From Perognathus longimembris pacificus (Eukaryota > Chordata > Mammalia > Rodentia > Heteromyidae), in NCBI RefSeq assembly GCF_023159225.1, contig NC_063188.1, positions 33,473,979 through 33,537,978 of the forward strand: a stretch of DNA of 64,000 bases, read 5' to 3'. Positions 47,223-58,727 of the stretch are shown in pieces (within the stretch, counting starts at the first letter, position 1; the number at the start of each line of letters is the position of its first letter). Position numbers and translations under genes: made by a program. The notes beneath the pieces are model-generated. The model was not told the origin of the DNA, searched no databases, and was given only the letters and a program-made list of their open reading frames with translations.

Positions 47223-48409
47223 TGGGTTTATTTTTTTTTTTTACTAATTCCAATCTAATGTCCACATGCATCTCATCACTACCATATAGGGCAGCACACA
47301 GCTAAATTGTTAACAATGGTGTTGACCATATCCTTGCAGAATGGCATTGTCCTCACTGATTACAGCTCCTAATTTGGAGAATATTAAAAAATTAGTTGAT
47401 AAACATTGTTCAGTAGGAATACTTTTTCTCTAATGTGAAACCTGGGTTATAACCAAATATGCTAGATGCATTAAGCTTTGCAAAATGCACAACTCCCAAG
47501 TTCTTATTAGTTCCACTAAAAAGTACAGGTGAGTAGCAAGCTATTGAACTATTTTTCCTTTTATTCCTGTTTGAAATATTAAAATGTTCTTAGTCACATG
47601 TAAAGCTGTGGAAACAGTACTACTCTAAGACATTCTAAGGCATACACAGCAGTTTGCAGAGAGTCTATCATCCCACATTAAACATTTGTTGCACAAAAAA
47701 GAGCTTGTTTAGTTAATTTGCAAAATGTTTCCTTTCCATTTAATACTTTATTGATCTATATCTCATAGGATTGATTGCATAAAGTTATTAATTTATCTGA
47801 ATTTAAGACAGTGACAGGTCATATTATTCAACTCATCGAGTTCAGTCAGCTGTGAACCAGGGGTGTATCCTCTTCCTACGCTCACATTTCTCACTTGCAA
47901 AGTTACAATACTTGTAGTAGTAGAGAAAACTGTAAGTAGTTATTAATTATCTGTTATAGGTGATAGTAGTATAATAATTATAGATATTTCCTAATTAGTA
48001 AAAAAATCTTTCTATCCTAGATTTTAGAGATTATGTAGCACTTGTGATAAGTTTTGGAATATTTGAAAAAATGATAAACTCCACTTCCATAACTTGGCTA
48101 GAATGTAGGCTTTCAACTAATGTAACCCAGATGCCTTAGCAGCAGTATCTGTCTCATGTAGTAAATACATTAAATCAAATATACATTCCTTACCCATTTC
48201 TTTGTCTTGCACATTCTTTCCTGGTGAACTTGGACCTTATCAACATAGGCAGCCAGAATCAAAGACTGAAGGTATTTAAATGACAATGTTTAAGAAAAAA
48301 CTTGTTTTCCCTCGCTAACTTTGTGTGGTTATAATCAATTTATAAGAAACAGAATCACAATAAAGTGCATATAGCTCTGTTGAAAAATGGATCTTTGAGA
48401 ACTCTTGAT
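47223..48409. other. intronic stretch, no recognised feature
   Basis: AT-rich intron without a repeat or exon I can name. Confidence 0.5.
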
Positions 48410-48570
48410 TGAGTTTCCTTATTTTACAGAAGAGAATTCTGAGCTTACATACGGGAAGGGAGTCACCCATGGTTACATGGTTATAGTCAGCTGATAGCAG
48501 AAAATGGAACTAGACTCCAATCTCATGACTCATACAGAGTCCAGTAAGATACTGTTTCTACTTTACCATG
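48410..48570 (+). repeat. MIR
   Basis: 'tccttattttacagaagaga' then 'gggagtcacccatggttaca' then 'gaactagactccaatctcat' in MIR order. Confidence 0.7.
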
Positions 48571-49421
48571 TGGAACTTGTACCTTGGATACTTGGTGTAA
48601 GATTATCATCACTCTTGAATGTACTGAAAATTATGTGTACTTGCCTGTACAATTGAGACTGTAAAGGTTTTGATAATAAACTGTTGATTTCAGAGATGGT
48701 CACATCCAAACAGATTTGATATGTTTTCCTGTGAGTTGGGTTTATATTTTTCCCAGACATATGTATTTATTGCCACCTGAGTGAAAGGAAGAAATAGCAG
48801 TTCTTTCATTGAAATAGTAAATCCAGACCTAATGGGATCTATTGGAATCTGTAGACCTAATTAACAATGCAATCTTTATTGTTATCATTACCAAATTCCT
48901 GGATATGTGTTGTTTTCACATAACAATTTATTCCTTACTTACTTCCTAAATCTTTCATAGGTGTTAATCTTATACTAAAATAGTACTTCTTAAATATATC
49001 ATTGATATCATTGTCAGACAGTATGTAAGAGTTCACTCCCAATGAATTCAACAGACAGGAGAGAAGTCGTCTATTTTAGCCAGAGGCAACAAGAATAACT
49101 TGTGAGTTTTAGTAAACATTACTTTAGATTGCCTTTATAACCTAAATGATTAAATTTTCAGTTCTAAATGAATTGTAAAGTGAGAAATGTTACTATTTAT
49201 TAAATAGTATAATTAATACAAATGAACTATCAGAATACGGGTATACCTATAGTTAATAGCATTATCATTTTACTGCCAGCTGTATCTGTTCCTGGAAAAA
49301 AAAAAACATTCAGTGCTTCTGTTTACACAATGTGTTTATATCCTTAGTTTCTCTGCAGTTGAACATTCCTGCAAAGTTGTATTAAGAAGCAAACCATCCA
49401 CCATCCCCACCTTTCTTTTGA

Positions 49422-49661
49422 ACTTTGCTGTATCTTTTTTTTTTTTTTTTTTTTGGCCAGTCCTGGGCCTTGGACTCAGGGCCTGAGCACTGTCCCTGGC
49501 TTCTTCCCGCTCAAGGCTAGCACTCTGCCACTTGAGCCACAGCGCCGCTTCTGGCCGTTTTCTGTATATGTGGTGCTGGGGAATCGAACCTAGGGCCTCG
49601 TGTATCCGAGGCAGGCACTCTTGCCACTAGGCTATATCCCCAGCCCACTTTGCTGTATCTT
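49422..49661 (-). mobile_element. IDL-Geo-type dimeric SINE with 15-bp target duplication
   Basis: Insert 49437-49646. Minus strand: IDL half (complement of 'ggctatatccccagccc', 'gggaatcgaacctagggcct') then Geo half ('gcgccgcttctggccgt', 'ggactcagggcctgagcac') and a long poly(T) complement tail. Flanks actttgctgtatctt are perfect at 49422-49436 and 49647-49661. Little diverged, so young. Confidence 0.96.
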
Positions 49662-49705
49662 AAAGATACCACTTTTAGTCTTGCAATTTGGTCTTTATAA
49701 TTCTG

Positions 49706-49930
49706 TGGGGGGTGGCAGCATTGGAGCTTAAACACAAGGTCTAAGTACTGTCCCTTAGTTTTTTGCTCAAGACTAACACTGTACCATTTGAACTACTGCT
49801 CCACTTCCAACATTTTGCTGCTTAACTGGAAATAAGGATCTCCAATACTTTCCTGTCCAGTCTGGCTTCAAACCACATCCCCAGATCTCAGTTTCCTGAA
49901 TAGCTAGGATTCCAGGCACCAGTGCCCAGC
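49706..49930 (-). mobile_element. 7SL/Geo-type SINE, antisense
   Basis: Diverged dimer from 'gcagcattggagcttaaaca' to 'gattccaggcaccagtgccc', 45 bases from the IDL-Geo insertion. Confidence 0.85.
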
Positions 49931-50007
49931 ATATCCTTACAATACTCTCTCTTTTTTTTTTGATGGTTGTGGGGCTTGAACTCTGGGCCTAGGAATATAC
50001 TTACAAT
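49931..50007 (-). mobile_element. 5'-truncated SINE end (~50 bp) with 13-bp target duplication
   Basis: Only the last ~30 bases of a Geo half plus tail remain ('ttgatggttgtggggcttga', 'actctgggcctagg'). The flanks atatccttacaat (49931-49943) and atatacttacaat (49995-50007) differ at one base. Confidence 0.85.
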
Positions 50008-50866
50008 TCTTTAGACCAAATTTCTATGTTTGAAACAATTTAACTCTACTGAAGGCATTAGTACAAAGCCTGATGTTCCAGTTTCCATTGAAAGATACTC
50101 TTTAATCACTTATGCCCATAATTTTCTTTACAAGCCTGCCTAGTTTTCTGTATACCCTGACATCTTTGAAGAAGTAGGCAAGACACTCAGAGTTCCTTAA
50201 CAGAGAAGCCAGTGAATATCTTCTCTACCAAAGCAAAAGTGGAAACACTAAAGTCACCCAGTGTTTGGGACTTTTTCCCCCCAAATCATCTCAGTAAGTC
50301 TTTCAGCAAGACCTCAGCTCATCTGAGCTATAGTCTTTTACATAGATCAATTCCTTTATCATGTTGACTCTTCTTAGATGTTACTTTTCCTAAGGCTAAT
50401 TTAGTTTGGTAGATTCCTCCCAGAGTATGTGTATTCTCTTCAGCTTCAGATAAATTATTGTTTCCCAATATTGCTGTTACTGCCATCCTTACTTTTACAT
50501 GGAATCAGGTACCATATAATCATTTAAGATTGAAGGTATCTCACCACATACTAGGATTCACCCATTTCAATCAGATCATTGACCCTGTCACACTATTATG
50601 CCTTCTATCAGATAGAGCTTCTTCCATAAAGTACACCAAGAGGACAAAAAACTTGTAAATGGGGGCTTTGCAAATGATAATTGCATTAATACCTGACATT
50701 GGTCTCTAAATTACTGAGCAAATCTGAAACATGTCTCCTGTTGAAAAGTCCAAGGCTAAACCTGTCAAAGTATCTACTTTTACCACACACTACTTAATTC
50801 CTTAAACCTGCCTTACTCTTAACCTCAAATCATCTAACCCTGTAAAATTTCTAGAAGCTACATCTT
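50008..50866. other. intronic stretch, no recognised feature
   Basis: No named repeat or exon. The reading frame at 50458-50658 has no recognisable domain. Confidence 0.5.
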
Positions 50867-50930
50867 CACACATACAGCAAATTATAGTTGGAGAAGAGCA
50901 CACATACAGCAAATTATAGTTGGAGAAGAG
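50867..50930. repeat. perfect 32-bp tandem duplication
   Basis: Two identical 32-base copies (50867-50898 and 50899-50930) starting 'cacacatacagcaaattata'. No difference between copies, so recent. Confidence 0.97.
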
Positions 50931-51127
50931 CTCTTAACTAATGTGGTCCATCTGTAAAGCAAATTCCAAGGCAGCATTGCATATGCAAGAAATTTATTGA
51001 GGGGTGCCTATAATGGAAAAAGGAAGGGATCCAGAGGAGGTAGTACCTATGAGATACTGGTACAGGTTCAGTCTTTTGTAGGATATAGAGAAAAAGCATT
51101 GGATAAGAAGAATCCTGGAATTTTTTA

Positions 51128-51240
51128 AGTTTTTTTTTTAATTTTTGGTATCTTTAAGCAGTTGTGTTAAGAAGCTTTCATTCACCATTTCATTTTGTGA
51201 GTATAATACCTCTTGATCAATGTCGCCCCTTTCATTAATC
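51128..51240 (-). mobile_element. old L1 3' end fragment, antisense
   Basis: 'tttggtatctttaagcagtt' to 'tataatacctcttgatcaat', the same tail type as at 5.9 and 35.86 kb. Confidence 0.65.
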
Positions 51241-52034
51241 TCTGCTATCTTTAGATTAAAACACTAGTCTAAGAAAGTTTCAGTCAATTGGAAATTCTAA
51301 AGCTAGAATCTCCCATAAGAGGCTATCTTGGTCTCATAGAAATAGGTTTCCATTAATATTCTTGCTACAAGCAACCATTGCTTGGAGACTGCTTGTTGGA
51401 AATACAGCCTTGCCTCAAATGTGAGGACCAACAGCTAGCCCATCTATCAACTATACTCCCCCTAATAGAAGATCTAAGTTGCCCAGTTTTCTGGCTGACA
51501 GAAAACCCTAATAGTTGTTGGGCTTGGTTCATTGGACAATCTTCATCTCCAGTTGCTACTCTAAACTAAGAACTATACATATGTATTATTTCATTCATGT
51601 GTGTTATAGCCCACTGAACAGTTGGTTTGCATTACTAATTTATTTCCTCAAGACCTGGCCATTTCCTCCCTCATCATCACTGAAAATTACTAATCAATCA
51701 TCCTTCTGTCAAATTAGCAAGATATCTAAGTCATCAGCTTCTTTCCTGAGTCATTCTCTACATTTTCCTGTCCTCTGAAAGATATCCTTCCTCACTGTTC
51801 TTTATGACACCTAAACTATTGTACTTTCTTCCTCTTCCTCTTCTCAGTTTGTATAAACTTTAAACTGGCTTTATCCCTTTTGCTGTCAAACATGTCAAAG
51901 TCTCACCAATAGTGACCTATACACTTTGACTCAATTTGCCATCCATATCCCTTTCATCTCATTCCACACTTGCTGCCTTGACTCAGCATAGTGTGGTAAT
52001 GTTCAAATTTGAGCTCATTTAAACTGACTGTTTG
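51241..52034. other. intronic stretch, no recognised feature
   Basis: No named repeat or exon; overlapping frames at 51378-51778 look random. Confidence 0.45.
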
Positions 52035-52157
52035 ATTTTACTTCCACAGTTTCTGCATCCATGGGCTTGGGCAGAAACTGAGAATTCACAATTCACATTT
52101 CTGACAAATTCCCAAGTAATGCAGATGCCCCTGGTCCAGAAACCACACTTTAAGGAG
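52035..52157 (+). repeat. MER5-type hAT remnant
   Basis: 'cacatttctgacaaattccc' then 'aagtaatgcagatgcccctg' then 'gtccagaaaccacactttaa' matches the MER5A 3' half well. Confidence 0.75.
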
Positions 52158-52293
52158 CACTAGTAGACCAGTTGAAAGAGTGTGATTTCTGAATCCTGTC
52201 TGCCCAATTTCAAATCCTGTCTCTGACTCTTACACATACAACCATAGACAAGCTTTTAAATCCTCTGTGTCTCAATTTCATCACTTGAAAGGC

Positions 52294-52537
52294 AGAAATA
52301 GCCAGACACCAGTGGCTCATGCCTGTAATCCTAGCTACTCAGGAGACTGAGATCTGAGGATCATGGTTCAAAGAAAAGTTGTAGAGACTCTTATCTCAAA
52401 TAAGCTATTCAGAACAAAGCCAGAAGTGATGTTGTGACTCAAGTGATAGAGCAGTATCCTTAGGCAAAATAAGTTAAAGGACAGAGCTGAGGCCCAGATT
52501 GAAATCCTCAGGACCAGCCCCCTCCAAAATAAAAAAA
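52294..52537 (+). mobile_element. 7SL/Geo-type SINE inside a MIR
   Basis: 'ccagtggctcatgcctgtaa' to 'ctcaggaccagccccctcc' plus tail. Flanks cagaaata and cagagata may be an eroded target duplication. Confidence 0.9.
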
Positions 52538-52591
52538 CAGAGATAATAATAAAGATAATAGCAATGCCTGCCTCATAAGACGGTTGCAAAC

Positions 52592-52594
<3 letters not shown>

Positions 52595-52630
<36 letters not shown>
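52595..52630. repeat. (CA)n microsatellite
   Basis: Uninterrupted CA units, grown inside a MIR. Confidence 0.95.
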
Positions 52631-52632
<2 letters not shown>

Positions 52633-52795
52633 CACATTAGAACACTGGAACATTCCCAGCACAACATAAAGTCGGTAACATGTTATTTATTGTTTCAGTA
52701 ATCCAGAATGCTAGAACTAATAGGATTTATTTAGCTAATCATGTATCAAATCCTAATCAAAATGTATAGAATGCCTACACTCTTGCTGTATGTAG

Positions 52796-52885
52796 TACTT
52801 GTTATTTTACTAACTATCCATCTACCCTACTCATAGCTGTTACTTGTTATTTTACTAACTATCCATCCACCCTACTCATGGCCAT
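52796..52885. repeat. 45-bp tandem duplication
   Basis: Copies at 52796-52840 and 52841-52885 share 'tacttgttattttactaact' and differ at a few bases. Confidence 0.92.
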
Positions 52886-55304
52886 GCTCTACCTCCAGTT
52901 CCATAAATACTATTCCTTAGAATGGTTCTAAATAAAATTTATTTCTAAATGAAACTTGAAGTGGATATTTTGTATATGCAAAAGAAAATAAACACAGTTC
53001 AACTCTAGAAAAAAAAAGATTTAGCCATGTACCATTTTGAACTACCAATGGTTTGGGCATGTCTCTTTGAAAAATCATTGATTTCACTATAACTCCTTCC
53101 TTTTCAAAGGAAGAAACTGAGACACAGGACAAAGGAGAGATCCACTTATCACAGAAACTTGAAAGCAAAGCTGAGACAAAGCATACTCCCGTGAGCTAGT
53201 ATACTTGAAGAAATATCCCCCTATTCCTTCTTCCTGCCTTCACACTACCCCATTACAGCTGTATCTATAATTATAAAGATAATTTATATTAGTATTTTAT
53301 CATTTCACCTGATTTCAGGTGTTTTGTGAATGTCTGTGTTATTATACCATAAGGATTTTGACCAGAGTTGATTATTGTCATAAGAGCTCAATGTTACAAG
53401 AGAGGCCAAATGTGCTGGCTGCCAGGTAATTAGATGGAAGTGTGAAAAATGAACATGGGCAAGCCAAGAGTCAGGATTTGTTAACTGTGAGGTTGGCAGA
53501 ATCAGTGACAAGATAGAACTGAAAATCAGATTCAGAGTACATACAGAACTCAGACATAACTAAAGTTAGGGAAAATAGAATTAAAAAGAATAGTAGAGTT
53601 TCTGAAGGCTATATTATAACTTATGGGGCTTGGAGAGGCAAGAGAAAAGACATTTTGCTTCCTAGTCTCTCCTGAACATAGTGTACACCGTCTTCTCTCC
53701 CTGTCCATCTCTCTGTCTCTTTCCTTTAGCCTCCAAAGACATCTTAGGCCTCCCTTTGAGAAATGCTACTCTACTTCTCAGAGTTACTAAAGTATAGCCC
53801 ACTAAAATATACCCTTCTTCATGGCCCAATTCAAACATCAGGGCATGAAAGCACAACTTTGCAAACAGCTGTCTTCAGGAAGTATACTCTCCTCATTTAG
53901 CGGTGGCCGTTTTAATTTTTCTCTTTGGGACTTAGTGGCTTGAGGAATCAGCAAAGCTAACACAGGGGGTCTTTGTAAGTGTGCTATCAAGAGGGTACAA
54001 CCTTCTTATAGCTTTTGGAGTGTTTTCCTGGCACATCTAGAGAATAGTTTATATAACACCTTGTCAGAACCCACCCTCCCCCCACATGAGGCACCATTTT
54101 CCACTATACTTTCTTTTTAATAACTAGAGTTAAGAAGTTAGGATTTGCCCAGATAAGGTGAAGTAAACAAAATACTTTACCCCATTGGTCGGCTCTCCAA
54201 ACTAACTTCCCATCTCTCTACTCCTATCTTCCACTCCAGCCCCTGCTATCCTGCCGTATACCAAATTCTTACACCTCTTCCATTCTGCATAATCTCAAGT
54301 CAAGCAAAAGTAAAAGAAGTAGTTGTATTCACAGTGCTTACTACAGCTACCATTAGCACTTAGAGAAGTATGGGAACTATATAAAACGGACCATCTTAAA
54401 TTAATATGCATTTGACATGTAAAATTGATCTTTTTTTGTCACAGGGTAGTGGCTCATTATTTTCTTTGTATTTTAGCAAACCAACTTGTTAAGATAGTTG
54501 GAATTAGACATGTGTTGGTCCATACCAAACTACAGGAGTTCCCAGATATCAGCTGCAACTTTCTAGGAGTGCTTTTGTTGAAACCCTACTTCAACCACCT
54601 TAGGGGTGGTGTGAAAGCAATTTCATTTAAAGTAAGTGTACCCATAAGATTATAGACATCCCATTGAAAACTCAGTGCAATCTTGCTAGAACAAGCCTTT
54701 GATACTTGAGCTGTTTGTTTTCCTTTAGGGAGAATATTATTTGATAGGCAAATAATCTGAGAATACAGTTTAGGGAAAAACATAACCAACAAACAATGTA
54801 AAATGATCTACTCTAAAATAACTCATCAGCCAGCTAGTCTTCTAACCGCCAATAGAGATTTTCTGTCACCTCTGCTTGACTGTACCTTGTGAGAGTTTAG
54901 AAGATTTTCTTCAATGAAAATTTCCCCTTAGGCTTAGATGAATTAAACCATTCTGTAGAGTTACATTTTACATTCTTGAAGAGTCTTCATTACATAAAAG
55001 ATTTCCTGCAATGGCTCATAAATGCCCTGATAAATTAATGAGATCTCCGAAACATGGAACCCACAGGAACCCACAAATCTTCAAATTAAAATCCTAGTTT
55101 CTGAGGAAGGGCTTGTGAATCAGTGCCTTCTACAGCTTGAGAAAGAACTGGAGGTTCTGTATCTGTACCAGCCTAGCTTAGACAACTAGGATGCATATGT
55201 CCTCTGTTCTTCCTTCCTAGGCTTTTACATACAAATCGCTAAGTGGCCTCAGCCCCTATTGTGGGTTTCCAGGATTGTCATTGCAGCAAATATTTCTTTT
55301 GGCT
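52886..55304. other. intronic stretch, little recognised
   Basis: A weak MIR-like stretch at about 53090-53180 ('gaagaaactgagacacagga') is the only repeat I suspect. The short reading frames in both strands have no recognisable domain. Confidence 0.45.
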
Positions 55305-55372
55305 AGAAAGACGGATCAAGTGGTAGAGCAAGCACAAGGCCAGGAGTTCAAACTATATTTGCCTACAAAAGA
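55305..55372 (+). mobile_element. tRNA-like SINE fragment
   Basis: 'gacggatcaagtggtagagc' (A-box-like) and 'ccaggagttcaaactat' (B-box-like). The same 3' end type as the extra segment at 57836-57875. Confidence 0.5.
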
Positions 55373-55375
55373 GCC

Positions 55376-55592
55376 AATTAGCTGGGCACTGGTGGCTCAT
55401 GCCTGTAACCCTAGCTACTCATGAGGCTGAGACCTGGGGATTGCATTTCAAAGTCAGACGGAGCAGGAAAGTCCACCAGAGCCTTATCTCCAATGAACGA
55501 ATCATCAGAAAACCAGAAGTGGTGCTGTGACTCAAAGTGGTAGAGTACTAGCCTTGAGCAAAAGAGCTCAGGGACAGCACCCAGGCCTTTCT
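55376..55592 (+). mobile_element. 7SL/Geo-type SINE
   Basis: 'gctgggcactggtggctcat' to 'gggacagcacccaggccttt'. It lacks the last bases of the Geo half. The clearest Alu-like start of the family in this window. Confidence 0.92.
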
Positions 55593-57584
55593 AAATATAG
55601 ATAATTAAAAACTAGGCTAGGCACTAAGAAATAAAATTAACATGTGTTGTTACAGATTCTGATAAAAGTGTGTGACGTAGATTGGGTAACAAGATAGTTC
55701 ACTCTGAGCAAGAAACGTTGAAACAGAGATATGAAGAGCTAGTCAAGACAAGAGTGTTACCCTTCAGACAACAGGAAGCTCATGAAGTAGCCATTTGTTC
55801 AAAAAATGTTGTAGACTCCCAACTGTACCTAAATCTTTGTATTTAATGTCAAGAAAGCAAGGTTCAGAATCAAATTTCTTTCCTGACTCAGTGCCTATGT
55901 AAAGATTCTTGGTACACTTAGCTCATGTGCATTTGGCCCCTTGAAACTCCCTTTCTGATGGAACCTCTGGTCCAGGAGGTGCTTCTTTTTTGGCTTCCCT
56001 AACAAGAGATGGGTCTGCCATCTGGAGTCAGAAAAATAGCCTGCCAACCACTGAACAGCTTAGCTTGGGCCCCAGACAATGAGAATCAGGCAATAGCCAA
56101 TTCCTTGTCTGCAATTTGCTGATTATCACACCCCGGGGTGTGGGATTGTACAGCCAGGATGCTTTGCTTTGCCTCTCATCAAGGCAGAATGAACACAGAT
56201 CCTGACAGGTCAAATCTTCCCCCAGACCTCGGAGTTTGCTGTACAAACGACCAGGCTTAATCTCTGGCCAAGTGTATAATTCATTTATCTGCACGGTCAT
56301 GAATTCTGGGCTCTCTGGCCAGGAAGCATGGGACATTGTGACTGGTTCTACAGGTCCTGGGAGTCACTTAAGCCCTGATTGTACTGTGGAGAGAAGGATT
56401 TTTGAGACAAAGGCCCTGATCCTCCAGAGATTGAGCAGATTGGGAGGGGATCCTATGCGCACAATGGAATGGCAGGTTGGGAAAAGATTGACAGCCTTGT
56501 CATCAATGCTCATGAACTTTACTTGATCATGTAAGTGATGGCAAAGGGGCTGGAATTAATTATTCCATAAACTGTAGCCAAGAGGAACTGCAGTAAGTAA
56601 AGGGTTCATGTCAGGATGTTCAATACACATCAACCACTTAGTAGTAAAGGAAAGTGTTAAGTACCAAAAGCCATTTCTTTCACTAGACTCCTCATCAGGG
56701 AGTTGTTGCTGCTGGGCAGGGGGTGAGGGGGATGAGGGAGGGGCTTCCTCTACCTATCAGAGATCCTTTACCTTCCCCCAAAAGACGTCAAGGAAAAGGC
56801 AGTACTCTACAGAGAGCAGATACTTTAAAGCTATTTGGAAATTGTTTGGGTTTCTGATGAACAGTGATGAGAAGAAAAAGTCATTTTAGGTTCCTGGAGT
56901 TTCATTTGCTCAGTTCCACAGCCATAGGGGGAGCTGACCCATTGCTATAAATCTAGATGCAGAATTAAAACTATTTGGATATTGAAATACTAAATTTTTC
57001 AAACTCTGTCTCTCATGTCACTGTAACCTCCATGAAACTTTGCAATGGAGTGTGATTAGAACATTGTATTTTACACAACTTCAGGCCCCTGAAAGGGAGG
57101 AGGCAGATTTGTGGAAAGCAGAACACACTGGAAAGGGATGGAGAGTGCCGATTATGACTTCAAATAGGCACTTTGTTTCTTTGTGTGGTGAAAAACTTCT
57201 GATACTCTATTTATCCTTTTGCCCATTCATTTTTAGAGTGTGATATGAAGTACATGAGGAAATCCCAAGCCCAGAACTCTCTATTGACAATTATTCCTCA
57301 TTCCAATGAAGGTCTCTGAGTACAGCCATTATCATGAATGAGGTCCTGCATGAAATAAATTATCACTCACGAATACTTTTTTGCTCAAATATGTTTATTA
57401 AATTAGTCTCAACAGAACCCCTGGAGAAATAAAGTAAAAATGTAATGCTTTATAGGGTTACTATGACAGGAATTTGCTTACTCAGGCAATCTTTGAACTG
57501 GTATCCAGATCATCAGCAACTACTAAAGAGTCCCTGGTTCATATGAGTTCACTCATCTATCAAGTAATAGCCTTCTGATTGGTA
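55593..57584. other. non-repetitive block
   Basis: About 2 kb without any SINE, L1 or simple repeat that I can see, with mixed base composition at 55900-57100. Reading frames of 93-102 codons on both strands show no family. A conserved intronic element is possible but not shown. Confidence 0.45.
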
Positions 57585-57889
57585 GAAACATAAGTGGAGG
57601 GCTGGGGATATGGCCTAGTGGCAAGAGTGCTTGCCTTGTATACATGAGGCACTGGGTTCAATTACCCAGCACCACATAAACAGAAAATGGCCAGAAGTGG
57701 CACTGTGGCTCAAGTGGTAGAGTACTAGCATTGAGCAAAAAGAAGACAGGGACAGTGCTCAGGCCCTGAGTCAAAGCCCCAGGACTGGCCAAAAAATAAA
57801 TAAATAAAATTTTTTAAAAAAGAGGCCCTGAGTTCAAACCCTAGTGCCTCCAAAATAAATAACTAAAAATAAATCGAAACATAAATGGA
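57585..57889 (+). mobile_element. IDL-Geo-type SINE with an extra 3' segment, 14-bp target duplication
   Basis: IDL half ('ggctggggatatggcctagt', B-box 'gggttcaatta') then Geo half ('agaagtggcactgtggctca') and an A-rich tail to about 57823. A second piece 'gaggccctgagttcaaaccc' to 'tagtgcctccaaaa' and another A-rich tail follow. The flanks gaaacataagtgga (57585-57598) and gaaacataaatgga (57876-57889) enclose both. Confidence 0.9.
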
Positions 57890-58502
57890 TTCTACATCTC
57901 ATGCATCCCATGTTTATTACTTTGCCTCCACTGAGCAAGTCTCTATTAAGCATTAATTCAACCAATGTACTAGGTCCTATAGAAGATGTGAAAAATATTT
58001 CCATAGTATTCCTTTAATGAGCTTGCTTTCTAGTTGTAGGTGATAAATTAATAAAATAGGCAACACAAACATTTAAGGACCACCTGTTTAAATGTCTTGA
58101 TGAGTGTTCCAGAGAGAGCTTTATAGAGGCATAGCAGATGGATCAGACAGAATGGGCTCCTTAATGGAGTTGGGAGTTTTCTTGGAACCTTGAGAAACAG
58201 ATGTAAATTTAATATGTAAAGAAGAAGGAAGAGAGTAGTTTGTGCAAAGAGAAGCTATGAACTAAGGTCTAGACATGGGAATGATGTCTAGACATGTGGA
58301 AGATCCACTTAAAAGGAATAAAGGTAGGGAAAAATTAGCTACAGATCAGAAAGTAAAGAGAAGAGAAATTTTTCCTTGATCTTTAAAAGCTGTTTGATCA
58401 TACACCCTTATCATAAAAAGCGTACAAACAGTTAATACATTATTTATTTGTATACTATATATATTATAAAACATATATAAAAGAGTATGTATAAAGAGAG
58501 AG
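57890..58502. other. intronic stretch, no recognised feature
   Basis: No exon or named repeat; a short TATA-rich run lies at about 58440-58485. Confidence 0.5.
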
Positions 58503-58727
58503 CTCGGTGCAGGTGGCTCATGCCTGTAATCCTAGCTACTTAGGAGGCTGAGATCTGAGGATCCTGGTTTGAAGCCAGTCCATGCAGGGAAGTCTATGAG
58601 ACTCTTCTCTTCAATAAACTACTCCAAAAAGCCAGAAGTGCTTTGGTGCTGTGGCTCAAGTGGTAGAGAGCTACCAAAAGAACAAAAGAAGTTCAGGGAC
58701 ATAGCCCAGTACCAGGACCAGCAGAAA
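58503..58727 (+). mobile_element. 7SL/Geo-type SINE
   Basis: 'tgcaggtggctcatgcctgt' to 'agtaccaggaccagcagaaa' and A-rich tail; part of the Geo half is disturbed by 'accaaaagaacaaaagaag'. Confidence 0.88.

Larger units (their letters stand above)
52180..52700 (+). repeat. MIR split by a SINE and a CA repeat
   Basis: Three collinear MIR pieces: 52180-52293 ('tgtgtctcaatttcatcact'), 52540-52594 ('aatgcctgcctcataagacg'), and 52632-52700 ('cccagcacaacataaagtcg'). The SINE and a (CA)n array lie between them. Confidence 0.65.

Noticed and set aside
50867..50930. CRISPR-like direct repeats
   Set aside because: Two directly abutting copies without spacers in a mammalian intron; a tandem duplication explains it.
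55305..55372. Functional tRNA gene
   Set aside because: A- and B-box-like words are present, but there is no cloverleaf or acceptor stem; it is a SINE fragment.
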